Shown: positions 25,756 to 34,649 of the stretch, piece by piece
How the letters are laid out: each line of letters starts with the position of its first letter
How positions within the stretch are numbered: position 1 is the stretch's first letter
NCBI GenBank assembly: GCA_035471925.1
Contig: DATIPO010000151.1
Span: 55,672-119,671, forward strand
Reading direction: 5' to 3'
Source of the DNA: JANQFM01 sp035471925
GTDB taxonomy: Bacteria; Acidobacteriota; UBA6911; RPQK01; DATIPO01
DNA: 64,000 nt
Notes under the pieces: model-generated
Seen by the model: the letters and a program-made list of their open reading frames with translations, nothing else
Told to the model about the DNA's origin: nothing
The model's database searches: none
Program-made: the position numbers and the translations under genes

Positions 25756-28700
25756 TCAGCCCTGCATTTCGGCGATCAGGCGTTGGACGGCGGGGGAGGA
25801 AGGGGCGTCGACAGGGACGCCGTTTTCGAAGTGGATGCGGGTGCGCGGGTGGGGACGAACCCGGGGGCCCGGCAGCAGGATTCCCGTCAGGTTGAGCGGG
25901 TCGGCGGCCGAGATGGAAAGGCGCTCCGGGTCCTTGGGTTTGCCGGCGCGGCGCAGTTGGCGCAGGGCGTCGACAGCCTCGGGCAAGGCGAACTGCTCGC
26001 CGATAAGACCCGAGACGAAGCGTCCGCCGCGGACCTCTCCCCGCGATTCCAGGCGCCGCAGGGTCCACAGCAACTCGCGCCAGGGCACATTGAGGGTTTC
26101 GCGCTGGGTCAAGTCGCGGAAGACCACACCCCAGCGGTTGAGCATCTGCCGCGCATAAGCCTCCACGGTCTCGCCATCGGTGTGACCGGCGGCAGTAGTT
26201 CCCACTTTGGCTGACAGGGGGTCTGCTCCAGGACCGACGGAAGTATCGGAAGGGTTGTTGGCCTGCCCGGGTCCGTCGCCAGTATGCCGCTGTTTCTTGC
26301 CGGCCTCACCTGTGGCGGCATCCTCATGAGTGCTTTCTGAGGCGCGACGGTCGATTGAAATATGCCTGCTGAGCGGTCGCAGCAGGGTCCAGCGTCCGGT
26401 GGGAGAGCCTTCCTTGCGGGGGGCGGCGCGTCCCCGGCGCAGCGACTTGCGGCGGACGGGCTTGCGGCGCCGCTTGGGGTCGATGAGGCGGCGCAAGTTG
26501 TCGAAACCATCGGCGGTGGCCAATCCTGAGGAGGCCAGTTCCCACAGCCCTTCCTCGACCTGGGAAGGCAGTAGTCCAGTTGCCCGGATGAGGTCTTCCA
26601 AAAAGCTGGCACCGCAGCGTTGCAGCGCTTCCAGCACGGTTTGTCCGTGGGTGGAGAGACCAGCCTCAAGCGGATCTTCGCCATGGTGCAACGAAAGCAG
26701 TTCGTCCAGGTCCTGGCGGTGAAAGAAGGCCACAGGGGCCAGTTTGTTGGGACGTCCGCCGCGTCCAGAGGGTGGAGACGGCGAGGTTGAGCGGGAACCT
26801 TGTCGGCTCCCCGAGGCTGCCGAGCTGTCCGTCGCTTGGGCATCACCGGCTTTCTTCCCGTTCGGCTGCCGAGCCGTCCCGCCACTTCTCGAAGCAGGCA
26901 GGGAAGCGGGCTCGTCGTCGCCCGTTGCGGCGTTGCGCACGCTAAGCCGCCCCCAGGCGAAGCGTCCCGAGAGGCACAAAATGTCGAGCAGACCGTCGGA
27001 ATAGTCAGACAGTCGGCTGGGGAGGATGGCCGTTTCCCAAGCTGAGGCCGGGGCTTCCAGTCCCTGCAGTTGTTCCAGTACCTGCTCCAGTCCGGTCTGC
27101 CCGTGCAGACGGGTTCCCGGTGCCAGATGTTGCCAGCGGAAGAGAAAGCGCATGAAGTTCGCGGCTGAGACCGGCTCGATCTCACGGCGCAGGCGGCCCA
27201 GAGTGAGTCGGTGGATGCGCGCCAGCAACCGCCTGTCGCACCATTCCAGGGCAGGCTCGCCGGGACGGAAGTTGCCTCGCAGGATTTGCCCCTGTCCTTC
27301 CAGCGCCGCCAAGGCGATTTCAATGTCGCCCGTGCTTAGGCCCAGCTCGTCTGCCAGCTCGTGGGCCGTGACGGGGCCGCAGGTTTCCAGGCGTCCCCGA
27401 ACCACTTCTCGCAGGGCGTCCTGGCGTGAGAGTCCCCGGTCGCGGTCCCACAGGAAGGGCTCATCGTGGGTCAGCTTGAGTCCATAGATCTTCTCCACCA
27501 GCAAAGCCCTCTCGACGGCGGCCCAGAGGACGCGCCGCACTCCGTCATCGCCGTCCAGCCTGATGCGCAGGACCCGATGGGAAGCGGACTGCATCTGGCG
27601 CGGATCTTCCCCGACCCCAGGACCGGCCTGCGGTCCTGGGTCAGCAGACGACTTGGCTGTCGGCCCATCTCTGGAGCCTCCACCTGCTTCCGGCGCCGGA
27701 GCGGCCTGGGAGTCGAGCGCCGCCGAGCCACTCGAAGACAAATTCATGGCGCTTGTGCCCGAATCGTCCGCACCGGTCGCCGCCGTGATCTGCTTGGGAT
27801 GCAGGGCCTGGAAGTGTTCTCGGCAATCGTCGTGGCGGTCCTCGAGGAGGACGACCAGACTGAGCAGGGCGTCGTGCAACTCGTCGGGGTCGCGTATCAA
27901 CGGACGCGCTTCCTCCACCACCTGCTCTATGGCCGAGGCGTCGAGCAGGCCCATCTCTTCCTCGCGGGGCGGGAGGAAGCGGCGCGTCTGCACGGCTCGG
28001 GCCCGCCGTTCCTCCAAGGGGGCGTCGTCGAGGAAAGCGTAAGGGTTGGCGTTGAGAATCTCGTGGGAGAGGGGCGAGGGCTCGGGGGTGTCGACGGCCC
28101 GGCATTCGATCTTACCGGCCTCGATGCGGCCTAGAAGTTCTTCCAAACCCTCTACGTCCATGGCCTCGGTAAGGCAGTCGTGCAAGGTGTCCTTGACCAG
28201 CGGATGGTCGGGGACCTCGATGTCGCCCACGATGTTCTCAAGACAGGCCGCGGACTCGGGAAATACCGAGGCCAGCAGGTCGTCGGATCGCATGCGCTGA
28301 AGCTGTGGAGCGATCTTCTTGCCTCCTCCGAAGCGCAGCACCTGCAGGGCGCGTCCGGCATTCCAGCGCCAGCGGGTGGCAAAGAGCGGAGAATCGAGAG
28401 TCGCCTGGACCAACACGTCGCGGGCGGTGGAAGAGCTCAGAAAGGCAAACACGCTTTCCAGCGGAAAGCTGTGCTGGTCGCTGAGCGAAATGCAGATGCC
28501 GTTTTCGGTGGCGGCGGCCTGCAGTTCGAAGTTGAAGGAACGGCAGAATTTCTTGCGCAGCGCCAGTCCCCAGGCCCGGTTGAGGCGGCTGCCCAGGGGC
28601 GAATGAATGATGAGCTGCATGCCTCCCGACTCGTCGAAAAAGCGCTCGGCCACCAGACAGTCCAGGCTTGGCATCTGATCTTCCAGCGCCCGCCGGGAGG

Positions 28701-30534
28701 CCCGCAAGTAATCGACGGCCTGTTCGGCTCCCGAAGCACACAGCTTGCCGTATTCCTGCAGCCACTCGATGGCTTCGTCGCGCCCCAACTGGACAGCCTT
28801 TCGCCGCACTTGGCTGAGAGCCCGCGAGAGTTCGATGCTGCGGGCCGGGACTTCGCCGAACCAGAAAGGGATGGTAGGGGCGGCGCCTTGGGCGTCCTCG
28901 ACGCGCAGAATGCCCGCTTCCAGCTTGCGGATGCGCCAGGACGTGTTGCCCAGCAGAAAGACGTCGCCCTTGGAGCTCTCGATGGCAAAGTCTTCGTCGA
29001 CGCTTCCCACGGTGATGTCGCCGGGTTCCATCTTGACGATGTAATCGGCTACTTCGGGAATGGCCCCTCCCGAGGTGATGGCGCTGAGGCGGGCGTTGCG
29101 GCGTCCGCGGATGAGGCGGTTGACGCGGTCGCGGTGCAGGTAGGCGCCGCGGCGTCCCTTGCGGGTAGAGGTGCCCTCCGAAAGCATGGCCAGCAGGGCG
29201 TCGTAATCGGAGCGGGCCAGCTCGCGATAGGGCATGGCCCGGCTGAGGACGCCGAACAACTCCTCTTCGTCCCACTCGCGCGAGGCGCACTCGGCCACGA
29301 TTTGCTGAGCCAGCACGTCCAGCGGACTCGGGGGGATGAGGATGCGGTCGAGGTCGCCCTCTTGGATGGCGTGGGCCAGGGCTGCGCATTCCAGCAGATC
29401 GTCGCGGCTGAGGGCGATCAGGCGTCCTTTGGGGACGGCGCCCTTCCAGTGGCCGGAGCGTCCGATGCGCTGCAAGGCCAGAGCGATGGTGCGGGTGGCT
29501 CCGATCTGGCAGACCAGGTCGACGTGTCCGATGTCGATGCCCAATTCCAGCGAAGCAGTGGCCACGACGGCCTTGAGCTGGCCCTGCTTGAGGCGCTTTT
29601 CGGCGCTCAGGCGGATCTCCTTTGAGAGACTGCCGTGGTGGCAGGCCACCTGCTCCTCTCCCAAGATCTCGGACAGGTGATGGGTGACGCGCTCGGCCAG
29701 GCGCCGGGTGTTGACGAAGATCAGGGTGGTCTGGTGATCCTCGATGTTCCGGGCCAGCAGGCGGTAGACGTCCTTCCAGGTGTCATGCGAAGGGACGGCG
29801 GCCAACTCGTCCTCGGGGACGGCTACCTTGAGGTCGATGTGGCGGCGGTGCCCCACGTCCACGATCTCGCATTGGCGGTCCTGCCCGGCCAGGAAGTGGG
29901 CCATCTCCTCCACCGGCTTGACGGTGGCCGACAGTCCGATGCGCTGCAAGGATCGTCCGCACAGCGCCTCCAGCCGTTCCAGCGTCAGCATCAGGTGGGA
30001 GCCGCGCTTGTCGCGGGCCAGAGAGTGAATCTCATCGACGATCACCGTCCGCACCGAGGTCAAAGCCTGGCGTCCGTACTTCGAAGTGAGCAGGATGTAG
30101 AGCGACTCGGGCGTGGTCACCAGAATATGTGGCGGATGCTTGAGCATCCGGCGGCGCTCATGCTGAGGCGTGTCCCCGCTTCGCACCTGGGGACGGATTT
30201 CAGGCAGGTCCAACCCCATTTGGGAAGCCTCTCGGGCGATTTCCCGAAGTGGTTGCAGCAGGTTGGCCTGAATGTCGTTGGCCAAGGCTTTGAGGGGCGA
30301 GATGTAGACGATCAGGGTCTCGTCGGGCAGCCCCTCCTCGAGGCCGCGGCGGGCCAGGGCATCGATTCCGCACAGGAAGGCTGAAAGCGTTTTTCCCGAG
30401 CCGGTGGGGGCCGATATGAGGACGTTGCGTCCTTCATGAATGAGAGGCCAGCCGCCCTTCTGCGGCGCGGTCGGCTCTCCCAGCCTCTCCTCAAACCACT
30501 TCGCCACCGCCGGATGAAAGGCCTTCAAACTCAT
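25756..30534 (-). CDS. lhr: Lhr-family ATP-dependent helicase (large, with C-terminal extension)
   Basis: 1592-aa superfamily-2 helicase. The Lhr core is clear: Walker A APTGSGKT at 42-49, DEIH at 167-170, SAT-type ATVKPV, and motif VI RIGRSGHWKG, followed by winged-helix and Lhr-specific beta domains to about residue 830. Bacterial Lhr unwinds RNA:DNA hybrids and is linked to DNA repair. The large C-terminal extension carries further winged-helix-like segments. Odd features are three low-complexity Ser/Gly/Ala/Pro-rich stretches at about 930-985, 1208-1265 and 1400-1448, probably disordered linkers. The start overlaps the stop of the NIPSNAP gene by 4 bp (ATGA), so the two are coupled. Confidence 0.93.
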   Translation of the reverse strand: MSLKAFHPAVAKWFEERLGEPTAPQKGGWPLIHEGRNVLISAPTGSGKTLSAFLCGIDALARRGLEEGLPDETLIVYISPLKALANDIQANLLQPLREIAREASQMGLDLPEIRPQVRSGDTPQHERRRMLKHPPHILVTTPESLYILLTSKYGRQALTSVRTVIVDEIHSLARDKRGSHLMLTLERLEALCGRSLQRIGLSATVKPVEEMAHFLAGQDRQCEIVDVGHRRHIDLKVAVPEDELAAVPSHDTWKDVYRLLARNIEDHQTTLIFVNTRRLAERVTHHLSEILGEEQVACHHGSLSKEIRLSAEKRLKQGQLKAVVATASLELGIDIGHVDLVCQIGATRTIALALQRIGRSGHWKGAVPKGRLIALSRDDLLECAALAHAIQEGDLDRILIPPSPLDVLAQQIVAECASREWDEEELFGVLSRAMPYRELARSDYDALLAMLSEGTSTRKGRRGAYLHRDRVNRLIRGRRNARLSAITSGGAIPEVADYIVKMEPGDITVGSVDEDFAIESSKGDVFLLGNTSWRIRKLEAGILRVEDAQGAAPTIPFWFGEVPARSIELSRALSQVRRKAVQLGRDEAIEWLQEYGKLCASGAEQAVDYLRASRRALEDQMPSLDCLVAERFFDESGGMQLIIHSPLGSRLNRAWGLALRKKFCRSFNFELQAAATENGICISLSDQHSFPLESVFAFLSSSTARDVLVQATLDSPLFATRWRWNAGRALQVLRFGGGKKIAPQLQRMRSDDLLASVFPESAACLENIVGDIEVPDHPLVKDTLHDCLTEAMDVEGLEELLGRIEAGKIECRAVDTPEPSPLSHEILNANPYAFLDDAPLEERRARAVQTRRFLPPREEEMGLLDASAIEQVVEEARPLIRDPDELHDALLSLVVLLEDRHDDCREHFQALHPKQITAATGADDSGTSAMNLSSSGSAALDSQAAPAPEAGGGSRDGPTAKSSADPGPQAGPGVGEDPRQMQSASHRVLRIRLDGDDGVRRVLWAAVERALLVEKIYGLKLTHDEPFLWDRDRGLSRQDALREVVRGRLETCGPVTAHELADELGLSTGDIEIALAALEGQGQILRGNFRPGEPALEWCDRRLLARIHRLTLGRLRREIEPVSAANFMRFLFRWQHLAPGTRLHGQTGLEQVLEQLQGLEAPASAWETAILPSRLSDYSDGLLDILCLSGRFAWGRLSVRNAATGDDEPASLPASRSGGTARQPNGKKAGDAQATDSSAASGSRQGSRSTSPSPPSGRGGRPNKLAPVAFFHRQDLDELLSLHHGEDPLEAGLSTHGQTVLEALQRCGASFLEDLIRATGLLPSQVEEGLWELASSGLATADGFDNLRRLIDPKRRRKPVRRKSLRRGRAAPRKEGSPTGRWTLLRPLSRHISIDRRASESTHEDAATGEAGKKQRHTGDGPGQANNPSDTSVGPGADPLSAKVGTTAAGHTDGETVEAYARQMLNRWGVVFRDLTQRETLNVPWRELLWTLRRLESRGEVRGGRFVSGLIGEQFALPEAVDALRQLRRAGKPKDPERLSISAADPLNLTGILLPGPRVRPHPRTRIHFENGVPVDAPSSPAVQRLIAEMQG

Positions 30535-30857
30535 GCTTCTGCCTTCAGCCCCCCGGTGCCCGCCGCGGGCTGGAAGATATGAAAGGTCTCCTCTTCAACC
30601 ATGGGGCCGGTGCGCAGGAAGACCTCCTGCAGCCGTTCATCGGCGATCAGCGCCGGCCAGCGTTTCTCGAAATCGGCCATGTCCTCGAATTCCCACAGTT
30701 CGATGAACTCGCCCACCGTCCCCACCATCGACTTGAAGATTCCCGAAAGCTGGAGTCCATGCTCGTCGACCAAGGGGAGGATCTCTTCCTGGAAGATGCG
30801 TTCGAAGGGAGCGATCTGGTGGGCCCGCACTCGATAGCTCACCCGCAGAAGGATCAT
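30531..30857 (-). CDS. NIPSNAP-like small protein (dimeric alpha/beta barrel)
   Basis: 108-aa NIPSNAP/dimeric ferredoxin-like-barrel protein. The pattern of an initial strand, QEEILPLVDEHG helix, a GEFIELWEFEDMADFEKRW block and a terminal strand ETFHIFQP is typical. The biochemical role of bacterial members is mostly unknown. A TAGAAT hexamer lies 8 nt before the ATG, so the transcript may be leaderless. Its stop overlaps the Lhr start, an unexpected coupling of a small barrel protein to a helicase. Confidence 0.75.
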   Translation of the reverse strand: MILLRVSYRVRAHQIAPFERIFQEEILPLVDEHGLQLSGIFKSMVGTVGEFIELWEFEDMADFEKRWPALIADERLQEVFLRTGPMVEEETFHIFQPAAGTGGLKAEA

Positions 30858-30865
30858 ATTTCACC

Positions 30866-30871
30866 ATTCTA
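30866..30871 (-). promoter_or_regulatory. -10-like element before NIPSNAP-lhr
   Basis: TAGAAT on the minus strand, 8 nt before ATG, in the 49-bp gap after the disulfide reductase gene. No clear -35. Confidence 0.35.
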
Positions 30872-30906
30872 ACATGTGGACTGCGCCGATCCCCGGGGAG
30901 AGGAAC

Positions 30907-32577
30907 TCAGGGGGCTTGGAGGTCGGGCCAGAGGGACTTGAAGTAGCGGTAGGTCTGGAGGCCGCCTGAAAGATTCTTGGCGTCGTAGCCGCATTGGCGC
31001 AGGGCCCGCACGGCGTAGTAGGCGCGTTGCCCGACCATGCAGATGATCCAGATCTCCCGGTCTTTGGGCAACTCCTCCATGCGGTGGCGCAGTTGGGAGA
31101 GGGGCAGGTTGACCGATCGGGGAATGTGTTCCTGCTGGTACTCCTTGGGCTCGCGGACATCCACCAGCAGAGCATTGGTCTCGGCCAGACGTCGCCAGTC
31201 GGCCAGGGGCAGGTCGCCTCTGAGATGATTGGCGGCCACCATCCCCGCCATGTTGACGGGATCTTTGGCGGCTCCGAACTGGGGTGCGTAGCAAAGTTCG
31301 GCTTCTTCCAGGTCAAAGACGCCGGCGCCCATTTGAAGGGCCATGGCGATGGTGTCGATGCGCCGCTCCACGCCCTCCTCGCCTACGGCTTGAGCGCCCA
31401 GGAGCTTTCCTTCGGGACGCGAGAAAAGCAGCTTGAGATGGATGGGGCGCGCGCCCGGATAGTAGCCTACGTGATGTCCCGGATGGAGGTAGACGCAGGC
31501 AAAGTCCTCGACGCCCTCGGCCCTCAGTCCTTTTTCACTGGCCCCGGTTTGGGCCACCACCATATCGAAAATGCCGCAGACGGCCGTCGATTGGGCTCCG
31601 CGGAAGGTGGCGGGGCGCTCTAGAATGGAGTCGGCGGCAACCCTCCCTTGGCGGTTGGCGGGTCCGGCCAAAGGGAAGACCTGCGGGGTGCCCGAGACCA
31701 CGTGTCGCACTTCCACGGCGTCCCCCACGGCCCAAATGTTGGGGTCCGAGGTGCGCATCTGCTGGTCAACCCGGATGGCGTCTTGGGATCCCAGCTCGAG
31801 ACCGGCTTCGCGGGCCAGGGCTGTTTCAGGACGGACGCCCATGGCCAGGATCACCAGGCCGGCTTCCAGAGACCGGCCCGACTCGGTCACGACTTTCAGG
31901 CCGTCCTTAAGCTCTTCGAAGCGGGCTAAGCCGTCGTTGAGGATGAGCTCCACTCCTTGAGAGCGGATGTGCTCTTCCACCGGTTTGGTCATCTCCGGAT
32001 CCATGGAGGGCAGGATCTGCCTGGCCTTTTCGATGATGGTCACCGGTAGTCCCCGGCGGGCCAGGTTTTCGGCCATCTCCATTCCGATGAAGCCGGCGCC
32101 CACGATGACCGCTCCCCGCGAACCGGACCGGCGGTTCAGCCAATCGCGGATGCGCCGCGAATCAGGAATGGTGCGCAAGGAGAAGATGCCGGCAAGGTCA
32201 ATCCCGGGAATCTGGGGTCGAATGGGAGCAGCTCCCGGCGAGAGCACCAGCGCGTCATAGCTTTCCTGATAGGTTTCGTCGTTGCTCAGATCTTTGACCT
32301 CGACCAAGCGCTGGCGGGGATCGATGGAGAGGACTTCGCTGAGGGTGCGCACCTCGATGTTGAAACGTTCCTTGAAGAGCTCGGGAGAAGCAACCAGCAG
32401 ACGGGCTTCGTCGGAGATCACGTCTCCGACATAATAGGGAAGGCCGCAATTGGCGAAGGACACGTAGGGTCCCCGGTCGAAGACGACGATGCGGCAGCTT
32501 TCGCACATGCGCCGGGCCCGCGCCGCGCAGGACGCTCCGCCGGCCACGCCGCCTACGATGACGATCTTCTTGCTCAT
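30907..32577 (-). CDS. CoA-disulfide-reductase-like FAD/NAD(P)H oxidoreductase with rhodanese domain
   Basis: 556-aa flavoprotein. The Rossmann FAD motif is at the N-terminus (IVGGVAGGASCAARARR) and the single redox cysteine is Cys44 in SFANCGLPYY, as in CoA-disulfide reductases and related persulfide reductases. A second NAD(P)H motif (VIVGAGFIGMEMAENL) lies near residue 150, and WAVGDAVEV closes the FAD site. A C-terminal rhodanese domain (~460-550) keeps its Cys513 loop CMVGQR. The fusion suggests reduction of CoA or other thiol persulfides and disulfides with sulfur transfer. ATG 32577 directly precedes the flavin motif. With bshA at 54 kb it points to low-molecular-weight thiol chemistry in this organism. 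Confidence 0.9.
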   Translation of the reverse strand: MSKKIVIVGGVAGGASCAARARRMCESCRIVVFDRGPYVSFANCGLPYYVGDVISDEARLLVASPELFKERFNIEVRTLSEVLSIDPRQRLVEVKDLSNDETYQESYDALVLSPGAAPIRPQIPGIDLAGIFSLRTIPDSRRIRDWLNRRSGSRGAVIVGAGFIGMEMAENLARRGLPVTIIEKARQILPSMDPEMTKPVEEHIRSQGVELILNDGLARFEELKDGLKVVTESGRSLEAGLVILAMGVRPETALAREAGLELGSQDAIRVDQQMRTSDPNIWAVGDAVEVRHVVSGTPQVFPLAGPANRQGRVAADSILERPATFRGAQSTAVCGIFDMVVAQTGASEKGLRAEGVEDFACVYLHPGHHVGYYPGARPIHLKLLFSRPEGKLLGAQAVGEEGVERRIDTIAMALQMGAGVFDLEEAELCYAPQFGAAKDPVNMAGMVAANHLRGDLPLADWRRLAETNALLVDVREPKEYQQEHIPRSVNLPLSQLRHRMEELPKDREIWIICMVGQRAYYAVRALRQCGYDAKNLSGGLQTYRYFKSLWPDLQAP

Positions 32578-32955
32578 GCGGCGATCTCCAATGGACACGA
32601 AGCAAGCATCAGGCCAAAAGCCCTATACGGGGGCGTTCCGGGCCGCCAGGTGGGTGAAAAAGTGCTCACGCGTCTATTTCAGCGGCCAAGTCGGCAGCCC
32701 GCACACTCCAAGCGCTGTGAGGCAGTCCGCTTCACCTGGAGGAGGAGAGGCGGCCGTCCGGGAACAAGCTGTCAGCCCCAATCGGCTGCCTTGTTCCGTC
32801 TCCCATCGCTGCAAAGGCGCTGTGCCGGGGCTGAGCCATTTGCCGTGTCGGCTGGGGTATATCGCGAGAGGTTCGCGGCCCGGGCTGACACACCTCCTCA
32901 TTTTTTGGGATACTAGCGGGGTCTGTAAGTCGAAAATAGAAGGAGACCATCCCTT
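32578..32955. other. Divergent intergenic region
   Basis: About 378 bases without a credible gene. A plausible plus-strand promoter is at 32885-32914 and a strong Shine-Dalgarno (AAGGAG) precedes the gene at 32956. Nothing else stands out. Confidence 0.5.
32885..32914 (+). promoter_or_regulatory. Candidate promoter of the DUF4412-like gene
   Basis: CTGACA as -35 and GATACT as -10, separated by 18 bp with a T-rich spacer. The -10 lies 41 nt before the ATG. Confidence 0.4.
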
Positions 32956-33744
32956 ATGAAGAAATTCGTTTCTCTAGTAATTTGCCTGACTCTCATGAGC
33001 GTCGGCCTGTGGGCCGGAGTGGTGGTGGAGTCGACCGTAACCGATCTTTCCAGCAATCAGACCCATCCGCAGAAAATGTGGGCCCAGGACGGGCTTCTGC
33101 GCATGGATGTTGAAGACCCCAGCGAAGACAACACGTCGATCCTGTTCCTGGGCGACCGGGTGGTGTTCGTCAATCACGACGAACGGTCCTACATGGAGAT
33201 GGACGAAGAAACCATGCGCGAGGTGGGCGCCAAGCTCAGTGAAGCCCAGAGGATGCTGGACCAGCAGCTCAAGAACTTGCCTGAGGCCCAACGCAAGCAA
33301 ATGGAGAAGATGATGAAGGACCGCATGGGGGCCATGATGGGCGACGTCATGGAGCCTCCTCGAGTCGAGAGGGCCGGATCAGGCTCGGCCGCCGGCTACG
33401 ACTGCACCCGCTACGACGTCCTGCGCAAGGACGAAAAGATCGTGGAGCTGTGTGCCGCGCCTTCGTCCGCCCTGGAAGGCGGACAGGAATTGGTGGAGTC
33501 CTTCCACTCGATGACGGCCTTCATGGAGGACTTTCTGCAATCGATTCCTCAGGCCTCCGAAATGGCTCAGGGCTATCTGGGCGCCTTCTCCGAAATCGAC
33601 GGATTTCCGGTCATGTCGCGCCGTTTCCAGAACGGGCGCGCCGTGGAGGAGACTGAGATCAAGTCGATAGAGTCGAGCAGCCTTGGAGGCGATGTCTTCG
33701 CCATTCCTTCCGGCTACAAGAAGCAGAAGATGATGGGCCGCTAG
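32956..33744 (+). CDS. Exported DUF4412-like protein
   Basis: 262-aa secreted protein. Signal peptide 1-20 (FVSLVICLTLMSVGLWA). The mature part opens with VVVESTVTD and QKMWAQDGLLRMD, typical of the DUF4412 lipid-binding-like beta fold. A Met/Gln/Lys-rich helical segment (~85-125, with LPEAQRKQMEKMMKDR and GAMMGDVM) interrupts it; this helix might bind a metal or partner. A pair of Cys (YDCTRYD and VELCAAP) could form a disulfide. The AAGGAG Shine-Dalgarno is strong. Function unknown. Confidence 0.72.
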   Translation: MKKFVSLVICLTLMSVGLWAGVVVESTVTDLSSNQTHPQKMWAQDGLLRMDVEDPSEDNTSILFLGDRVVFVNHDERSYMEMDEETMREVGAKLSEAQRMLDQQLKNLPEAQRKQMEKMMKDRMGAMMGDVMEPPRVERAGSGSAAGYDCTRYDVLRKDEKIVELCAAPSSALEGGQELVESFHSMTAFMEDFLQSIPQASEMAQGYLGAFSEIDGFPVMSRRFQNGRAVEETEIKSIESSSLGGDVFAIPSGYKKQKMMGR

Positions 33745-33754
33745 CTCAGGACGT

Positions 33755-34582
33755 TCAGGTGTCGAGGCTGCCGACCGAGTCGGGTTGGCGGTCTCGCGCC
33801 GGACGGTTTTGAAAGACCTTGGCCTTCTCCCCCAGCATGCGGGTGACATGGGTCAGTTGATGACGCAGATTGCGCTCCTCACCCACGATCACAGCCCGTC
33901 CCCCCTTGACCTCGCGGCGGAACTCCCGCCAGTTAGAAGCTTTGCAGGCCGTAAAAGCCGTCCCCATCATGGAAAGATAATGGCCGTCCGAGCCGCCGGT
34001 GACCGGCTTTGCGTTCTGTACCGCCCAGCCCACCGCCATCAGATTGCTCTTGTGGGGCAGAACCTGATTGATCACTTCAATACAGTCGGCGACCTCCACC
34101 AATTGAGGGTTCTTGCAGAAGAACGGATAGCTGCGGCGGGGCCCCGGCACGAAAGGATGGGGCAGGCTGACCAGCACATCCAGATCTCCCAGGTTCTCGA
34201 AGAGCCGCTCAGCCGTCAAGCGGGTCCGGCAACTGGCCAGGGATGACCTGTTGCGCCGGATGAAAGGCGCCACCTGGCGGCTGAAGAAATCTTCCAGTGC
34301 ATCGCAGTCGTTGAAATAGAGCAAGATGTCCTTGCCCTCCCAGGTCGTTACTTCCAGGCCCGGGAAAACCCGTCCGGGAGCCAGGCGCTCGGCTTCCAAG
34401 ACGCCCGAGATGGCGTTGTGGTCGGTAATAACCAGGTGCACGTCCAGCTCTTCGGCCCGTTCCACGATCTCTCTGACGGGGGTCGAGCAGTCATGGCTGT
34501 GGGCGCTGTGGAAGTGCATGTCGACCAGCATGTAGTCGGCACTCAAGGCAGAGATATCGGGCCGTTCGAAGACAACTTGCAT
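33755..34582 (-). CDS. PHP-domain metal-dependent phosphoesterase
   Basis: 275-aa PHP-family protein. The metal ligand motif HFHSAHSHD lies near residue 23, followed by ITDHNAISG and a late GGSDGHYL that completes the trinuclear metal site. Family members include phosphoesterases, nucleotidases and tRNA 5' phosphatases; this one has no fused domain. ATG 34582 is chosen because GGAG precedes it; an in-frame upstream start at 34633 would add 17 residues. It follows the VWFA gene by 67 bp on the same strand. Substrate unknown. Confidence 0.85.
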   Translation of the reverse strand: MQVVFERPDISALSADYMLVDMHFHSAHSHDCSTPVREIVERAEELDVHLVITDHNAISGVLEAERLAPGRVFPGLEVTTWEGKDILLYFNDCDALEDFFSRQVAPFIRRNRSSLASCRTRLTAERLFENLGDLDVLVSLPHPFVPGPRRSYPFFCKNPQLVEVADCIEVINQVLPHKSNLMAVGWAVQNAKPVTGGSDGHYLSMMGTAFTACKASNWREFRREVKGGRAVIVGEERNLRHQLTHVTRMLGEKAKVFQNRPARDRQPDSVGSLDT

Positions 34583-34649
34583 CAGGCTCCATGGTCCGTC
34601 TTGGCGGCCTTGTCTGTCAAGCAGGCGAGCCATTCCGCCAGCCTGCCGG

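Noticed and set aside
28180..29625. 481-codon plus-strand frame opposite lhr
   Set aside because: Shadow of the helicase core, which carries all SF2 motifs.
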